A stretch of DNA of 32,012 bases, from the NCBI GenBank assembly GCA_038223165.1, contig JBBRHE010000012.1, positions 1 through 32,012 of the forward strand, written 5' to 3'. The translations under genes and the position numbers were made by a program. This document shows, piece after piece, positions 1 to 8,443 of the stretch. The notes below the pieces were generated by a model, which saw only the letters and a list, made by a program, of their open reading frames with translations, had not been told where the DNA came from and ran no database searches. The DNA comes from DASYHQ01 sp038223165 (GTDB lineage Bacteria > Planctomycetota > Phycisphaerae > Tepidisphaerales > Tepidisphaeraceae). How positions within the stretch are numbered: position 1 is the first letter of the stretch; each line of letters opens with the position of its first letter.

Positions 1-1
1 G

Positions 2-70
2 CGGAGATCGTCCGGAATCGATTCAGGAAACGGGCGTACCAGTTATAGAAGCGAAGCGGTGGCTCAGTGA
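2..70 (+). CDS. C-terminal tail of an upstream gene, probably pstC (partial)
   Basis: An open frame runs in from the left edge and ends at TGA 68-70, giving a 22-residue tail that ends in SEAVAQ. The stop overlaps the GTG start of pstA in a GTGA arrangement, which is typical of translationally coupled operon genes. In Pst operons the gene immediately before pstA is normally pstC, the other membrane permease, so pstC is the natural guess. The tail itself is too short to show any family motif. The identity rests only on gene order. Confidence 0.45.
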   Translation, partial: RRSSGIDSGNGRTSYRSEAVAQ

Positions 71-2148
71 AAACGGTCACTGGAACCCGATCTATAGATT
101 CACGAAACCTTATGTCGCAAGCGACCCTTCCAACTTCAACGTCCATTCCCGCGGCGATCGTCAAAGCGGCCCCGCGAGTTCGTCGGCGAACGAGCCTGGC
201 GGCGCGCGGTGAGCCGATGGTCTGGTTGACAGGTGGCTGCGTCGCAGCCGCTGTGCTGATGATCATCGGGTTGCTGGCCTTTATCGCCAGTCATGGGTTT
301 GCAACCTTCTGGCCTGACCCACTGGAACAGGTAACCGTTCGCGACGGCACGACGACCCGAGTCGTGCTCGGCGAGCCCACGCGGCACGACGTCTACACCT
401 ACACCGACCAGGTGCCCCTCTCGATATCTGTCGAGGCGGACAGTGTGGTGAGCGTGGACGAGAACAAGGGCGTGCAGACGGTTCGCTATGAGATTCCACG
501 CACACTGTACAAAACCGGCAACTTCGACCTGACGGGTGAAGATTTCCGCTGGGTTGAAGAGCGCAACGTGATCGACCGGGCCAAGCCCCAATGGGGGATG
601 GTCGTCGAGCGCACCGCATGGGGGAACGCTTACGGCACACTGGAAGCCGTCACGGTTGATGGCAAGACGACCACGGGCCCGGATGCCGCCTGGGCAAAGT
701 TCAACGAGGTGTACGGCCCGATGCGCGACCTGGGGGACGAGGTCCGCGACATCGAGAAGGACGAGATGGGGGAGATCAGCCGCGAGCTCGACGACATGCG
801 GCTGGAGCTGGCCGGGGTCGGCCACGAGCACGGTCAGGAATCGGCCGAGTACAAGGAAAAGGCTTTGGAGCTGGCCTCGCGACAAAAAGAGCTCGAAGCC
901 GAGATCGTCACCCTGCGCGGAAAGGTCGCGGACCTACGAGCCCGCATGGCGACCGCGACGATCACCGTTCGCGCCTCAACGGGTGACATCATTCCCGCCG
1001 ACCGGACCAAGCCCGAAGAGCCACTGCTCGTGGCGCAGGTGGTTCGCACTTACCCGGCCAACCAGTTGTCGCTTGTCGACAAGATGGGCGTTTACCTCAG
1101 TCGCTGGTGGGAATTTCTGACCGACGAACCGCGCGAGGCGAACACCGAGGGTGGCGTGTTCCCCGCGATCATCGGCACGGTGCTGCTGACGTTCGTAATG
1201 GTCATCTTCGTTGTGCCGATTGGCGTGGTGGCGGCGCTGTACCTGCGCGAGTACGCCAAGCAGGGTCCGCTCGTCTCGTTCGTGCGCATCAGTGTGAACA
1301 ATCTGGCTGGTGTGCCGAGCATTGTGTACGGTGTCTTCGGGCTGGGGTTCTTCTGTTACATCATCGGCCGATATCTCGACCGGGGCCCGGATGAACCGAT
1401 GGCCGTCGCACAGTGGGGTGGGTTTGCCCTGGCAACGGTCGCGGTGATCGGCCTGGGCGCGGGGTTGACGGTTTTCTTCAACATCTTCACGCGCGAGTCG
1501 GAACGAGGCGCGGTCGGTGCGGGGTTGAAGGTCGTGTTGTTTCTCGTCTGGCTGTCGTCGGCGGCAATGATCCTCGGTTTGCTCTGGACGACACCGTTCT
1601 TCGACGGGTTCTTCGCCGCGCGGTCTGCCGAGGGAAGCCCGACGTTGGGCAAGAGCGCGATGATCTGGGCGTCACTGACGCTCGCGTTGCTGACCTTGCC
1701 CCTGGTGATCGTCGCGACGGAAGAGGCGCTCGCTGCCGTGCCGCGCAGTGTGCGTGAAGGGTCGTACGCCTGTGGCGCGAGCAAGTGGCAGACCATCCGC
1801 CGGATCGTGCTGCCCCGTGCGATGCCGGGTGTGATGACAGGGATGATCCTCGCGATTGCCCGAGGTGCAGGTGAGGTTGCGCCGATCATGCTGGTGGGCG
1901 CAGTGAAACTGGCGCCAGAGCTGCCGATCAGTGCCAGTCCAAGCGAGCTGTTCGGTGTAAACCGAAGCTTCATGCACTTGGGCTTTCACATTTTCGACCT
2001 GGCGTTCCAAAGCCGTAATTCAATGGCTGCGTTGCCCATGGCGTACACAACCACGTTTTTGCTGATTGTGATCGTTGTCCTGCTGAACATCGCAGCGATC
2101 ACCATTCGTTCCCGGTTGCGAAAGGCGTATGCGGGTGGGGCGTTTTAA
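67..2148 (+). CDS. pstA: Phosphate ABC transporter permease PstA with a large periplasmic insert
   Basis: This is the inner-membrane permease subunit of the high-affinity phosphate importer PstSCAB. One membrane helix lies at about residues 51-75. A long extracytoplasmic region follows (about 85-345), with a charged, Glu/Leu/Arg-rich stretch at about 220-300 that looks like a coiled coil. The PstA/PstC permease core begins at about 362. Within the core, NNLAGVPSIVYGVFGLGFF is the conserved PstA segment, and the cytoplasmic EAA loop (about 556-600, containing GASKWQTIRRIVLP) contacts the ATPase. Classical PstA proteins have about 280-300 residues, so this 693-residue form is more than twice as long, mostly through the N-terminal half. 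The GTG start at 67 overlaps the upstream stop. An in-frame ATG at 112 is an alternative start that would remove 15 residues. pstB follows after 45 bases. The family call is secure; the role of the insert is unknown. Confidence 0.93.
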   Translation: MKTVTGTRSIDSRNLMSQATLPTSTSIPAAIVKAAPRVRRRTSLAARGEPMVWLTGGCVAAAVLMIIGLLAFIASHGFATFWPDPLEQVTVRDGTTTRVVLGEPTRHDVYTYTDQVPLSISVEADSVVSVDENKGVQTVRYEIPRTLYKTGNFDLTGEDFRWVEERNVIDRAKPQWGMVVERTAWGNAYGTLEAVTVDGKTTTGPDAAWAKFNEVYGPMRDLGDEVRDIEKDEMGEISRELDDMRLELAGVGHEHGQESAEYKEKALELASRQKELEAEIVTLRGKVADLRARMATATITVRASTGDIIPADRTKPEEPLLVAQVVRTYPANQLSLVDKMGVYLSRWWEFLTDEPREANTEGGVFPAIIGTVLLTFVMVIFVVPIGVVAALYLREYAKQGPLVSFVRISVNNLAGVPSIVYGVFGLGFFCYIIGRYLDRGPDEPMAVAQWGGFALATVAVIGLGAGLTVFFNIFTRESERGAVGAGLKVVLFLVWLSSAAMILGLLWTTPFFDGFFAARSAEGSPTLGKSAMIWASLTLALLTLPLVIVATEEALAAVPRSVREGSYACGASKWQTIRRIVLPRAMPGVMTGMILAIARGAGEVAPIMLVGAVKLAPELPISASPSELFGVNRSFMHLGFHIFDLAFQSRNSMAALPMAYTTTFLLIVIVVLLNIAAITIRSRLRKAYAGGAF

Positions 2149-2193
2149 TGTTCGGTAAGTGAACGACAACGGACTGTCCTGGAGAATACAATA

Positions 2194-3141
2194 ATGTCGA
2201 TGTCAACAAGTCCGCGAAACATGGTGATCCCCAGCGCCCACGAACTGTCCTCGGCCGCCAACGCGCAGCAACCGGCTACCGAGTCGTCGTTGCCACCGGG
2301 TGTGCGCCGTGACGTGTCGGTGCAGTCGTTCGTGAAGGAAGGCACACCGTTCCCTGCCGAAATTCACGATGAGCTCAAGACCGAAACGACCGTCGTGTCC
2401 GTTGAGGACTTCTCGCTTTATTACAACCTGACCGCCAAGGCGCTGCACAACATCAGCCTCAACATCCCGCATGGCAAGGTGACCGCGCTCATCGGCCCGA
2501 GCGGTTGCGGCAAATCGACGCTGCTGCGCTCGGTCAACCGCCTGAACGATCTGATCGACGGTGTGAAGATGACGGGCAACATGTATCTCAACGGCGACCC
2601 GATCTACGCCAAGAACGTCGACGTGATCGAGCTGCGCAAGCGCATGGGGATGGTCTTCCAGAAGTCCAACCCGTTTCCGATGAGCATTTTTGAGAACGTC
2701 GTCTTCAGTCTCCGCATCGACGGTGAGAATCGCCGCAGTGTGCTGGAAGAGGCCTGCGAGCGCAGCCTCAAAGGCTCAGCGCTCTGGAACGAGGTGAAGG
2801 ACCGCCTCAGCAGCAGCGCCCTGGGCTTGTCCGGTGGTCAGCAACAGCGACTCTGCATCGCCCGCGCGATCGCGGCTGAGCCGGAAGTGCTGTTGATGGA
2901 CGAACCGTGCAGCGCGCTCGACCCGATCGCGACGAGCAAGATTGAAGACCTCATCACCCAGCTGCGCGGCAACTACACGGTGTTGATCGTCACCCACAAC
3001 ATGCAACAAGCCGCCCGCGTTAGTGACTACACGGCGTTCATGTACTTGGGCCGATTGGTCGAGTACGGCCCAACGAGCACGCTGTTCACCAACCCGCATC
3101 TGAAGGATACGGAAGATTACATCACCGGGCGGTTTGGCTGA
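2194..3141 (+). CDS. pstB: Phosphate ABC transporter ATP-binding protein PstB
   Basis: This is the ATPase that drives phosphate import through PstC/PstA at the cytoplasmic face of the membrane. Walker A is GPSGCGKST (101-109), the ABC signature is LSGGQQQR (212-219), Walker B is VLLMDEP (232-238), and the switch histidine is H268 in VTHNM. PstB-specific stretches include RMGMVFQKSNPFP and MDEPCSALDPIATSKIE. At 315 residues it is about 60 longer than usual, because of a Ser/Pro-rich N-terminal extension of about 70 residues with no recognisable domain. The ATG at 2194 is preceded by GGAG (2181-2184) at 9 bases spacing. Internal ATGs at codons 3 and 10 are less well placed. The gene is co-directional with pstA and phoU and is surely part of the same operon. 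Confidence 0.96.
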   Translation: MSMSTSPRNMVIPSAHELSSAANAQQPATESSLPPGVRRDVSVQSFVKEGTPFPAEIHDELKTETTVVSVEDFSLYYNLTAKALHNISLNIPHGKVTALIGPSGCGKSTLLRSVNRLNDLIDGVKMTGNMYLNGDPIYAKNVDVIELRKRMGMVFQKSNPFPMSIFENVVFSLRIDGENRRSVLEEACERSLKGSALWNEVKDRLSSSALGLSGGQQQRLCIARAIAAEPEVLLMDEPCSALDPIATSKIEDLITQLRGNYTVLIVTHNMQQAARVSDYTAFMYLGRLVEYGPTSTLFTNPHLKDTEDYITGRFG

Positions 3142-3145
3142 TCGA

Positions 3146-3240
3146 CGGAAGTGCGAAGTCAGAACGCGAAAGCCGGAAGTAGAAAGGCCGCGATCCTGAC
3201 AGAACTTCTACTGCCCACTTCCGTGCTCCGACTTCCGAGT
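3146..3240. repeat. Degenerate inverted repeat rich in CGGAAGT between pstB and phoU
   Basis: The 106-base gap between pstB and phoU holds two arms (about 3146-3184 and 3204-3240) that are imperfect reverse complements. The heptamer CGGAAGT or a close variant occurs on one strand in the left arm (3146, 3173), and its complement ACTTCCG occurs in the right arm (3217, 3230). Each arm also carries a match to AGTAGAA or TTCTACT. A transcript would fold into a long imperfect hairpin. It could be an interspersed repeat or an RNA processing site that tunes phoU relative to pstB. There is no T-run, so it is not a classical terminator. Confidence 0.5.
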
Positions 3241-3247
3241 TTAATCC

Positions 3248-3928
3248 ATGCGTGACTCCTTCCAGGAACAACTTCGCGACGTGCTCGAAAAGCTCATGCA
3301 GATGGGCGGCTATGTCGAGTCGATGTTGCAGTCGGCGGTTCGCGTGCTCATGGAGCGCGACGAATCTCTGGCGGCGGACGTCTACGCGAAAGAAGAGCTA
3401 GTCAACGGCCTGCAGAACGTGATCGACGACGGTTGCGTGAACATCACGGCGCGCCAGCAACCGGTGGCCGGTGACGCCCGGTTCGTCTTCGTCGCAAGCC
3501 GTGCCGCGACGGATGTGGAGCGCGTGGGGGACCAGGCGATCAACATCCTGGAAAACGCCAAGTACGTCTGGCAGCAGGGCACGGACGTCGAGATCCCCGC
3601 GACGATCGGCACGCTGGCGACCCTCGTACAGAAGATGATCGCTGACGCGCTGGCGGCGCTGGTGATGCGCGACGTCGACTTGGCCGAAAAAGTCTTCGCC
3701 GACGAAGAACGGGCCGATCTGTTGCGCGACACGATTTTTCGGCAGTTGCTGAAACAGATGATCACCGACCCACTGGCCGCTCAACAGTCGATGTCGTTGA
3801 TCCTCGTCAGCCGCAACCTTGAGCGCATCGGTGACCATGCGACGAATATCGCCGAAGAAGTGATCTACCTCGTCCGCGGCCACGAAATCCGCCACAAGTT
3901 GAACCGCTCGCGCCGCCGAGTGGGATAA
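3248..3928 (+). CDS. phoU: PhoU, phosphate signalling regulator
   Basis: PhoU is the cytoplasmic negative regulator that couples PstSCAB transport activity to the phosphate two-component system. The 226-residue protein shows the two three-helix-bundle halves of the family. Each half carries the E/D-rich metal-binding motif: DVERVGDQAIN at 89-99 and NLERIGDHATN at 190-200. The length is normal for the family. The start is ATG 3248; no clear Shine-Dalgarno sequence precedes it (the upstream sequence is a T/A-rich TTTAAT). It is the last gene of the pst cluster, and no PhoB/PhoR-type genes lie in this window. Confidence 0.95.
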   Translation: MRDSFQEQLRDVLEKLMQMGGYVESMLQSAVRVLMERDESLAADVYAKEELVNGLQNVIDDGCVNITARQQPVAGDARFVFVASRAATDVERVGDQAINILENAKYVWQQGTDVEIPATIGTLATLVQKMIADALAALVMRDVDLAEKVFADEERADLLRDTIFRQLLKQMITDPLAAQQSMSLILVSRNLERIGDHATNIAEEVIYLVRGHEIRHKLNRSRRRVG

Positions 3929-3946
3929 CCCGTTTTCCCTCAAGCA

Positions 3947-3962
3947 GGTTCGGTTCCGAACC
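3947..3962. promoter_or_regulatory. Perfect palindrome GGTTCGG-TT-CCGAACC
   Basis: A 16-base palindrome with 7-base arms and a 2-base centre lies 19 bases after the phoU stop and just upstream of the glmS promoter. The tiny loop and the lack of a following T-run argue against a terminator. A protein-binding site near the glmS promoter is a reasonable reading, but nothing identifies the binding factor. Confidence 0.35.
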
Positions 3963-3970
3963 AGCGCCGT

Positions 3971-3999
3971 TTGGCGGTCGTCTCCCGGAAGGCTACACT
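3971..3999 (+). promoter_or_regulatory. Probable sigma-70 type promoter of glmS
   Basis: TTGGCG (3971-3976) and TACACT (3994-3999) are separated by exactly 17 bases, each matching four of six consensus positions. Transcription would start near 4006 and give a leader of about 80 bases before the glmS ATG. This suggests glmS is transcribed separately from the pst-phoU genes. Confidence 0.45.
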
Positions 4000-4085
4000 T
4001 ATTATCGGGTTAGTCGTATTCCGGACGGTGCGAACGGACTCCGCCGTCCCGGTGCCCGAAATTGCGCTTCACCCGGAGATATCAC

Positions 4086-5960
4086 ATGTGCGGAATCGTC
4101 GCTTACGTCGGTCGGAAGGTTTGCCAGCCGTTGCTCATCGAGGGCCTCAAGCGCCTCGAGTATCGCGGTTACGACTCGGCCGGCATCGCGGTGATCGATG
4201 ACAAGGGTGAGCTTCACGTCCGCAGGGCTGTCGGGCGCATCAGCGTCCTGGAAAACGCGATCAACACCGATGTCGACCCGTTGCCACCCGCTCACATTGG
4301 CATGGCGCACACCCGCTGGGCGACCCACGGCGCGCCGAATGAGTCCAACGCCCACCCGCACCGTGACAACAGCGGCCGCATCGCGGTCGTCCACAACGGC
4401 ATTATCGAAAACTACGCGGCGTTGAAGAAGTTCCTGACCGATAAAGGGCACGTCTTCCACAGCCAGACCGACACCGAAGTACTCGCGGTGCTCATCGGGG
4501 ACTTGTACGACGAGATCAAAAAGAAGAACCACCTGGCACCGGGCACGAGCGTCCTGCAGCGAGCCATCCAGGCAGCGCTGCACGAGGTCGAAGGCACGTA
4601 CGGCATCGCCGTCGTCTGCCGCGAAGAGCCCGAGACGCTCGTGGTCGCCCGTAAGGGTTCGCCGCTGATCGTGGGCGTGGGCGATGAGGAGTACATTGTC
4701 GCGTCCGACGCCAGCGCGATCGTCGAGCACACGACGCAGGTCATCTACCTCAACGACAACGAGATGGCCGTCCTGCGGCCGGGCAGCTTCCGGACGATGA
4801 CGATCGACGACCAGAACGTCTCGCACGTCCTGAGCCAGCTGGAACACAAGCTCGAGGAATACGAGCTTGGTGGCTACCCGCATTACATGCTCAAGGAAAT
4901 CTTCGAGCAGCCCGGCGCCGTGCGCAACTGCCTGCGCGGGCGCGCCGATGCGAAAGAAGGTCGCATCGTCCTCGGTGGCATCGCCGACCACGCGCGCGAC
5001 TTGGTGCGCGCGCGGCGATACATCATGACCGGTCAGGGCACCGCGTGGCACGCGGGCCTCGTCGGTGACTATCTGTTTGAAGACCTCGCCAAGGTCGTCA
5101 CCGAGTGCACCTACGCCAGTGAGTTCCGCTACCGCAATCCACTGGTGGAAGAGGGGACCGTCGTGGTCGCGATCAGCCAGTCCGGTGAGACGGCCGACAC
5201 GCTCGCGGCGCTGCGCGAGGGCAAAGACAAGGGCGCGCTGGGCCTGGGCATCGTCAACGTCGTCGGCAGCACCATCGCCCGAGAGACGGACGGTGGCATC
5301 TACCTCCACGCCGGCCCGGAAATCGGTGTCGCCAGCACGAAGGCGTTTACGTGCATGTGCACCACGCTGACCATGCTCGCGCTGTTCATCGGCCGGCGGC
5401 GCTTCATGAGCCAGAGCCAGTGCCAGGAGACAATCGAGGGCCTCGTCGCGATTCCCGATCAGATGGAACAGGTTCTCAAGCAAAGCGACAAGATTCGCGA
5501 GATTGCATCTAAGTTCTGCGATCGTGAAAACTGGCTGTTCCTGGGCAGAGGGTATCACTACCCGGTGGCGCTGGAAGGGGCCTTGAAGCTGAAGGAAATC
5601 AGCTACATCCACGCCGAGGGCATGCCCGCAGCCGAGATGAAGCACGGGCCGATCGCGCTGATTACAGAAGGCATGCCCGTCGTCTTCATCGCAACGCGTG
5701 GCGTGCAGTACGACAAGGTCATTAGCAACATCGAAGAAGTCCGCGCCCGCGGAGGTCACGTCATCGCCGTCGCCACCGAGGGTGACACCGCCATCTCGCG
5801 CCATAGCGACCACGTCGTCTACATCCCTGACACGCTCGAGTGTCTTCAACCACTGCTGAGCGTCGTGCCGTTGCAGTTGCTGGCGTACCACGCCGCGGTG
5901 TTGCGCGGGTGCAACGTGGATAAGCCTCGCAATCTGGCCAAGAGCGTAACGGTCGAATAG
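4086..5960 (+). CDS. glmS: Glutamine--fructose-6-phosphate aminotransferase (isomerizing) GlmS
   Basis: GlmS makes glucosamine-6-phosphate from fructose-6-phosphate and glutamine, the first committed step to UDP-GlcNAc for cell-wall and surface polysaccharides. The start must be ATG 4086 because the next codon is the catalytic Cys2 (MCGIVAYVG), exposed after Met removal; GGAGA sits 6 bases upstream. The N-terminal glutaminase domain (2 to about 225) has RWATHG at 77-82. Two SIS isomerase domains follow, with SQSGETADT in the first and HAEGMPAAEMKHGP in the second. The C-terminus ends with the diagnostic RNLAKSVTVE, where K619 corresponds to the substrate-binding lysine. At 624 residues it is slightly longer than the E. 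coli enzyme. I saw no glmS ribozyme-like leader, though I could not fold the leader. The position next to phoU recalls the glmS-pst neighbourhood of E. coli. Confidence 0.97.
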   Translation: MCGIVAYVGRKVCQPLLIEGLKRLEYRGYDSAGIAVIDDKGELHVRRAVGRISVLENAINTDVDPLPPAHIGMAHTRWATHGAPNESNAHPHRDNSGRIAVVHNGIIENYAALKKFLTDKGHVFHSQTDTEVLAVLIGDLYDEIKKKNHLAPGTSVLQRAIQAALHEVEGTYGIAVVCREEPETLVVARKGSPLIVGVGDEEYIVASDASAIVEHTTQVIYLNDNEMAVLRPGSFRTMTIDDQNVSHVLSQLEHKLEEYELGGYPHYMLKEIFEQPGAVRNCLRGRADAKEGRIVLGGIADHARDLVRARRYIMTGQGTAWHAGLVGDYLFEDLAKVVTECTYASEFRYRNPLVEEGTVVVAISQSGETADTLAALREGKDKGALGLGIVNVVGSTIARETDGGIYLHAGPEIGVASTKAFTCMCTTLTMLALFIGRRRFMSQSQCQETIEGLVAIPDQMEQVLKQSDKIREIASKFCDRENWLFLGRGYHYPVALEGALKLKEISYIHAEGMPAAEMKHGPIALITEGMPVVFIATRGVQYDKVISNIEEVRARGGHVIAVATEGDTAISRHSDHVVYIPDTLECLQPLLSVVPLQLLAYHAAVLRGCNVDKPRNLAKSVTVE

Positions 5961-5987
5961 CGCTCGCCGGCAAGGGCCCGATTCCCG

Positions 5988-6001
5988 TATACTGTGGCTC
6001 C
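5988..6001 (+). promoter_or_regulatory. -10-like TATACT 8 bases before ATG (leaderless candidate)
   Basis: TATACT (5988-5993) lies 8 bases before the ATG at 6002, and there is no Shine-Dalgarno sequence. No convincing -35 is visible at 16-18 bases. The arrangement predicts a transcript starting at or within a few bases of the ATG. Confidence 0.4.
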
Positions 6002-6685
6002 ATGACCTCCACCGCTTCGATTCTCGCCGACGTACGACCGGATGGTCGCGACGTCTATCGGTTTGGCGATGGGGATCGAATCTCACTGCGACCGGGCACC
6101 GGGGGCTGGAGGGCCGCAGACTTAGATGACGGCGAGATTCGGTTGCTTTGGGACGACGGACGATACGAGATCATCGAAGGGGTGCTCACGATCATGCCGG
6201 CTGCTCGATTTCGTGGCGGAAGCGTCGTCTTCAACCTCACGTTTCTGTTGCGCTCCTACTTTGCCGGTAGAGGCATACCCGCGGAGTTTGCCGGTGAGGT
6301 TGACATCGCAGTGCGTCCGGACCGGGTGCTCAGGGCGGATGCCGCTGTCGTTTTTGGCGAAGACCTTCCTCGTTTTTCCAGGCAGACGGTTCCGAAGCCA
6401 GGGACCAATTGGCGCGACTATTCGCTGTCTTCACCGCCATCGCTCGTGATCGAGTCGGTCAGCGAAGGACATCGCGAACACGACCATCGATTGAAGCGTC
6501 AGTGGTACGCGGAGTTCGGCATTCCTCATTATTGGATCGTCGACGCCTACGCGTTGACGCTAGACGTTCTCGTATTGCGGGATGGGGCGTACGTCGATGA
6601 TTCCATCAATCGAACTGCTGATTCATTGAACGTCGCTTCGTTCGCTGAACTAAATGTGAACCTGAACGATCTGTGGCCGTCCTGA
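6002..6685 (+). CDS. Uma2 family protein (restriction-endonuclease-like fold, DUF820)
   Basis: This 227-residue protein matches the Uma2 family, which has a PD-(D/E)XK nuclease fold but no firmly established cellular role. The family hallmarks are a core acidic residue in DAAVVFGED (D113), PSLVIESVSE with E151, the K165 region, and the signature GIPHYWIVD near 175-185. The three positions D113, E151 and K165 are compatible with an intact PD-(D/E)XK active site. The ATG at 6002 is chosen for its good fit to family length. The gene stands alone between glmS and a membrane-protein gene. Uma2 genes are often scattered in many copies in cyanobacterial, chloroflexal and planctomycete genomes. The family call is confident; the function is not. 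Confidence 0.85.
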   Translation: MTSTASILADVRPDGRDVYRFGDGDRISLRPGTGGWRAADLDDGEIRLLWDDGRYEIIEGVLTIMPAARFRGGSVVFNLTFLLRSYFAGRGIPAEFAGEVDIAVRPDRVLRADAAVVFGEDLPRFSRQTVPKPGTNWRDYSLSSPPSLVIESVSEGHREHDHRLKRQWYAEFGIPHYWIVDAYALTLDVLVLRDGAYVDDSINRTADSLNVASFAELNVNLNDLWPS

Positions 6686-6749
6686 TGTAAACGCGTGGCG
6701 GAGCCACGTGCTGGCGGTAACAGTGTCTCTCACTTCACGGGAGCGACGC

Positions 6750-8417
6750 ATGGACGCGTCTTCGCCGGTCAATTCTTCTATCGATGCTGCGCCCGATTGT
6801 GCCCGCTGTGGGTATCCGCGCGTGGGGTTAACTGAATCGGCGCGTTGCCCCGAGTGTGGGGCGTTGCCACCCACGCGCGTCGCTGCGGCGCTGGAGACGC
6901 TGGGGGCAGCGAGGGATCGGTCGGAACAGCGGTGGCTCGTCACGCTGGCGATTGGGCTTTGGTTGCTTTGCACGACATCCCTGGCGGCCGTTCATGTCGC
7001 GTTGTCGATGGGGTTTGGTGGGCTCGTTTTGCCCGCGATGAACACACCGGCGCCCAAGCTGTGGGCCGCGGTGCTTTTACAGCGATCGCTTGGTGGTCAG
7101 CCTGGGTTTTTGGGCGTCGCGGGGACGATCGCGGTGCTGGGGAACGTGCTGGCGATCTGGTTTTTAACCGAACGCCGGGATGAGCTTGGCCGCAATGAAT
7201 CGACGCTCTCCCTTCGTGTGCTGACGCGCTGGTCAACCGTCTTGCTGACGGGCGGGCTGATGGGGGTGCTGATCGGTGGCCTGGAGGTCAACTGGTGGTG
7301 GACGTGGGATGGCCTGCCCGCCATCGCGGTCTCGGTGGGCGTTGTCGAACTCATTTCCAACACGCTTCTCTACTTTTACCTTCATGCATTATCCCGACGA
7401 TTTGGAGATACACGCGCCACCTCGTTGCTAGCGGTGTCACGCTGGATTGTGTTGGCTGCGTGCGCTGTCGGCGCAGGCATGTCACTGGTCCGTGGGTCAA
7501 TGGAAGATCAGCCGATCGTTGTGTGGCGCGGTGCGCAGGCTGCGTACGGCGCGCTGGTGTTGACGGGGGGGATGATGATGACCTTCGGCGTCCTGCGGCT
7601 CAGCGTCTGCGTGGGGCTGGCAGCGATCGACACGACGATCGCCAACCTCGCGGGCAAAATGGCTCGGTTGCGCGGGTCACTTCGCTACCTGGTCAAGATC
7701 GTCCGCGCCGAGCCGTTGCGGTGGTTGGCGGTTGGGGGAATCTGGTTGTGGTTGTCGAACGTGCAACCGTTGATGGTGCAGACGGCGTCGATCTATCAAC
7801 GGCAGGGGCTCGGTGGCAACTGGCCGGTCCTGAACTTCATCGGCCCGAAGGTGAACGCGGTGGGTTTGCTCAACGGCGACGATGGCTATTACTGGTGGCG
7901 GATGAACGACCGCACACCGGTGCTGATCACGCTGCTGGCGATCTGGATGTTCACCGCGATCCGCCCGAAGCCTGTGTGGACGTGGGTCGCAGCGCGGTGG
8001 GTGCCCACGGTGCTGCTTGGGACGGCGCTGGGTTTGTGGTTGACGATCTCACGGGCCGATTACAACGTTCGCGAGTCGCACTGGGTGGCTGCGCTCATGA
8101 TCGGTGTCGAGGTGCCTGCGACACTGGCGGTCTATCTGTATCTGGCATCGCTGGCCAGGGCATTTGGAGAGAAAAAGCTCGCGACCAACCTTCGGGCGAT
8201 CGGTTTCGCCGCCGTCGTGCTGATCACCTCCCCACTGGCGATGTTCGTGCTGTCCAAACCGTTTCGTGGTCATTTCGACGATCCACTGGCGGTCACGGCC
8301 AACGCCATCTACGGTATGTTCACGATGGGCGTCGGAATCGTCGCGTGGGCGATGATCGCAAAATTGGGGTGGACTATCGCGACGCAAAAATTGCAGCCAG
8401 CCGTCGGCACGGTGTAA
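6750..8417 (+). CDS. Polytopic membrane protein with N-terminal zinc ribbon and internal duplication
   Basis: I do not recognise a named family. ATG 6750 is preferred over the GTG at 6708 because GGGAG sits 6 bases upstream of it. The 555-residue product begins with a Cys4 zinc ribbon (C17-x2-C20 and C33-x2-C36, within CARCGYPR and CPECG). About 12 hydrophobic segments follow. The membrane part looks like two homologous halves about 255 residues apart. RSEQRWLVTLAIGLWL pairs with RAEPLRWLAVGGIWLWL. TRWSTVLLTGGLMG pairs with ARWVPTVLLGTALG. LLYFYLHALSRRFGD pairs with AVYLYLASLARAFGE, both followed by an A-T-x-L stretch. Zinc-ribbon membrane proteins of this general style are common in Phycisphaerae. 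Transport, sensing or a structural role are all possible. It is encoded alone, convergent with the peroxidase gene. Confidence 0.8.
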   Translation: MDASSPVNSSIDAAPDCARCGYPRVGLTESARCPECGALPPTRVAAALETLGAARDRSEQRWLVTLAIGLWLLCTTSLAAVHVALSMGFGGLVLPAMNTPAPKLWAAVLLQRSLGGQPGFLGVAGTIAVLGNVLAIWFLTERRDELGRNESTLSLRVLTRWSTVLLTGGLMGVLIGGLEVNWWWTWDGLPAIAVSVGVVELISNTLLYFYLHALSRRFGDTRATSLLAVSRWIVLAACAVGAGMSLVRGSMEDQPIVVWRGAQAAYGALVLTGGMMMTFGVLRLSVCVGLAAIDTTIANLAGKMARLRGSLRYLVKIVRAEPLRWLAVGGIWLWLSNVQPLMVQTASIYQRQGLGGNWPVLNFIGPKVNAVGLLNGDDGYYWWRMNDRTPVLITLLAIWMFTAIRPKPVWTWVAARWVPTVLLGTALGLWLTISRADYNVRESHWVAALMIGVEVPATLAVYLYLASLARAFGEKKLATNLRAIGFAAVVLITSPLAMFVLSKPFRGHFDDPLAVTANAIYGMFTMGVGIVAWAMIAKLGWTIATQKLQPAVGTV

Positions 8418-8443
8418 AGGCGTCGCCAACGCGAATCTCACGT

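Noticed and set aside
4002..6086. 694-codon open frame on the minus strand opposite glmS
   Set aside because: It is an antisense shadow of a well-identified gene caused by GC-rich codon bias. The translation is Arg/His/Asp-rich and lacks any domain pattern.
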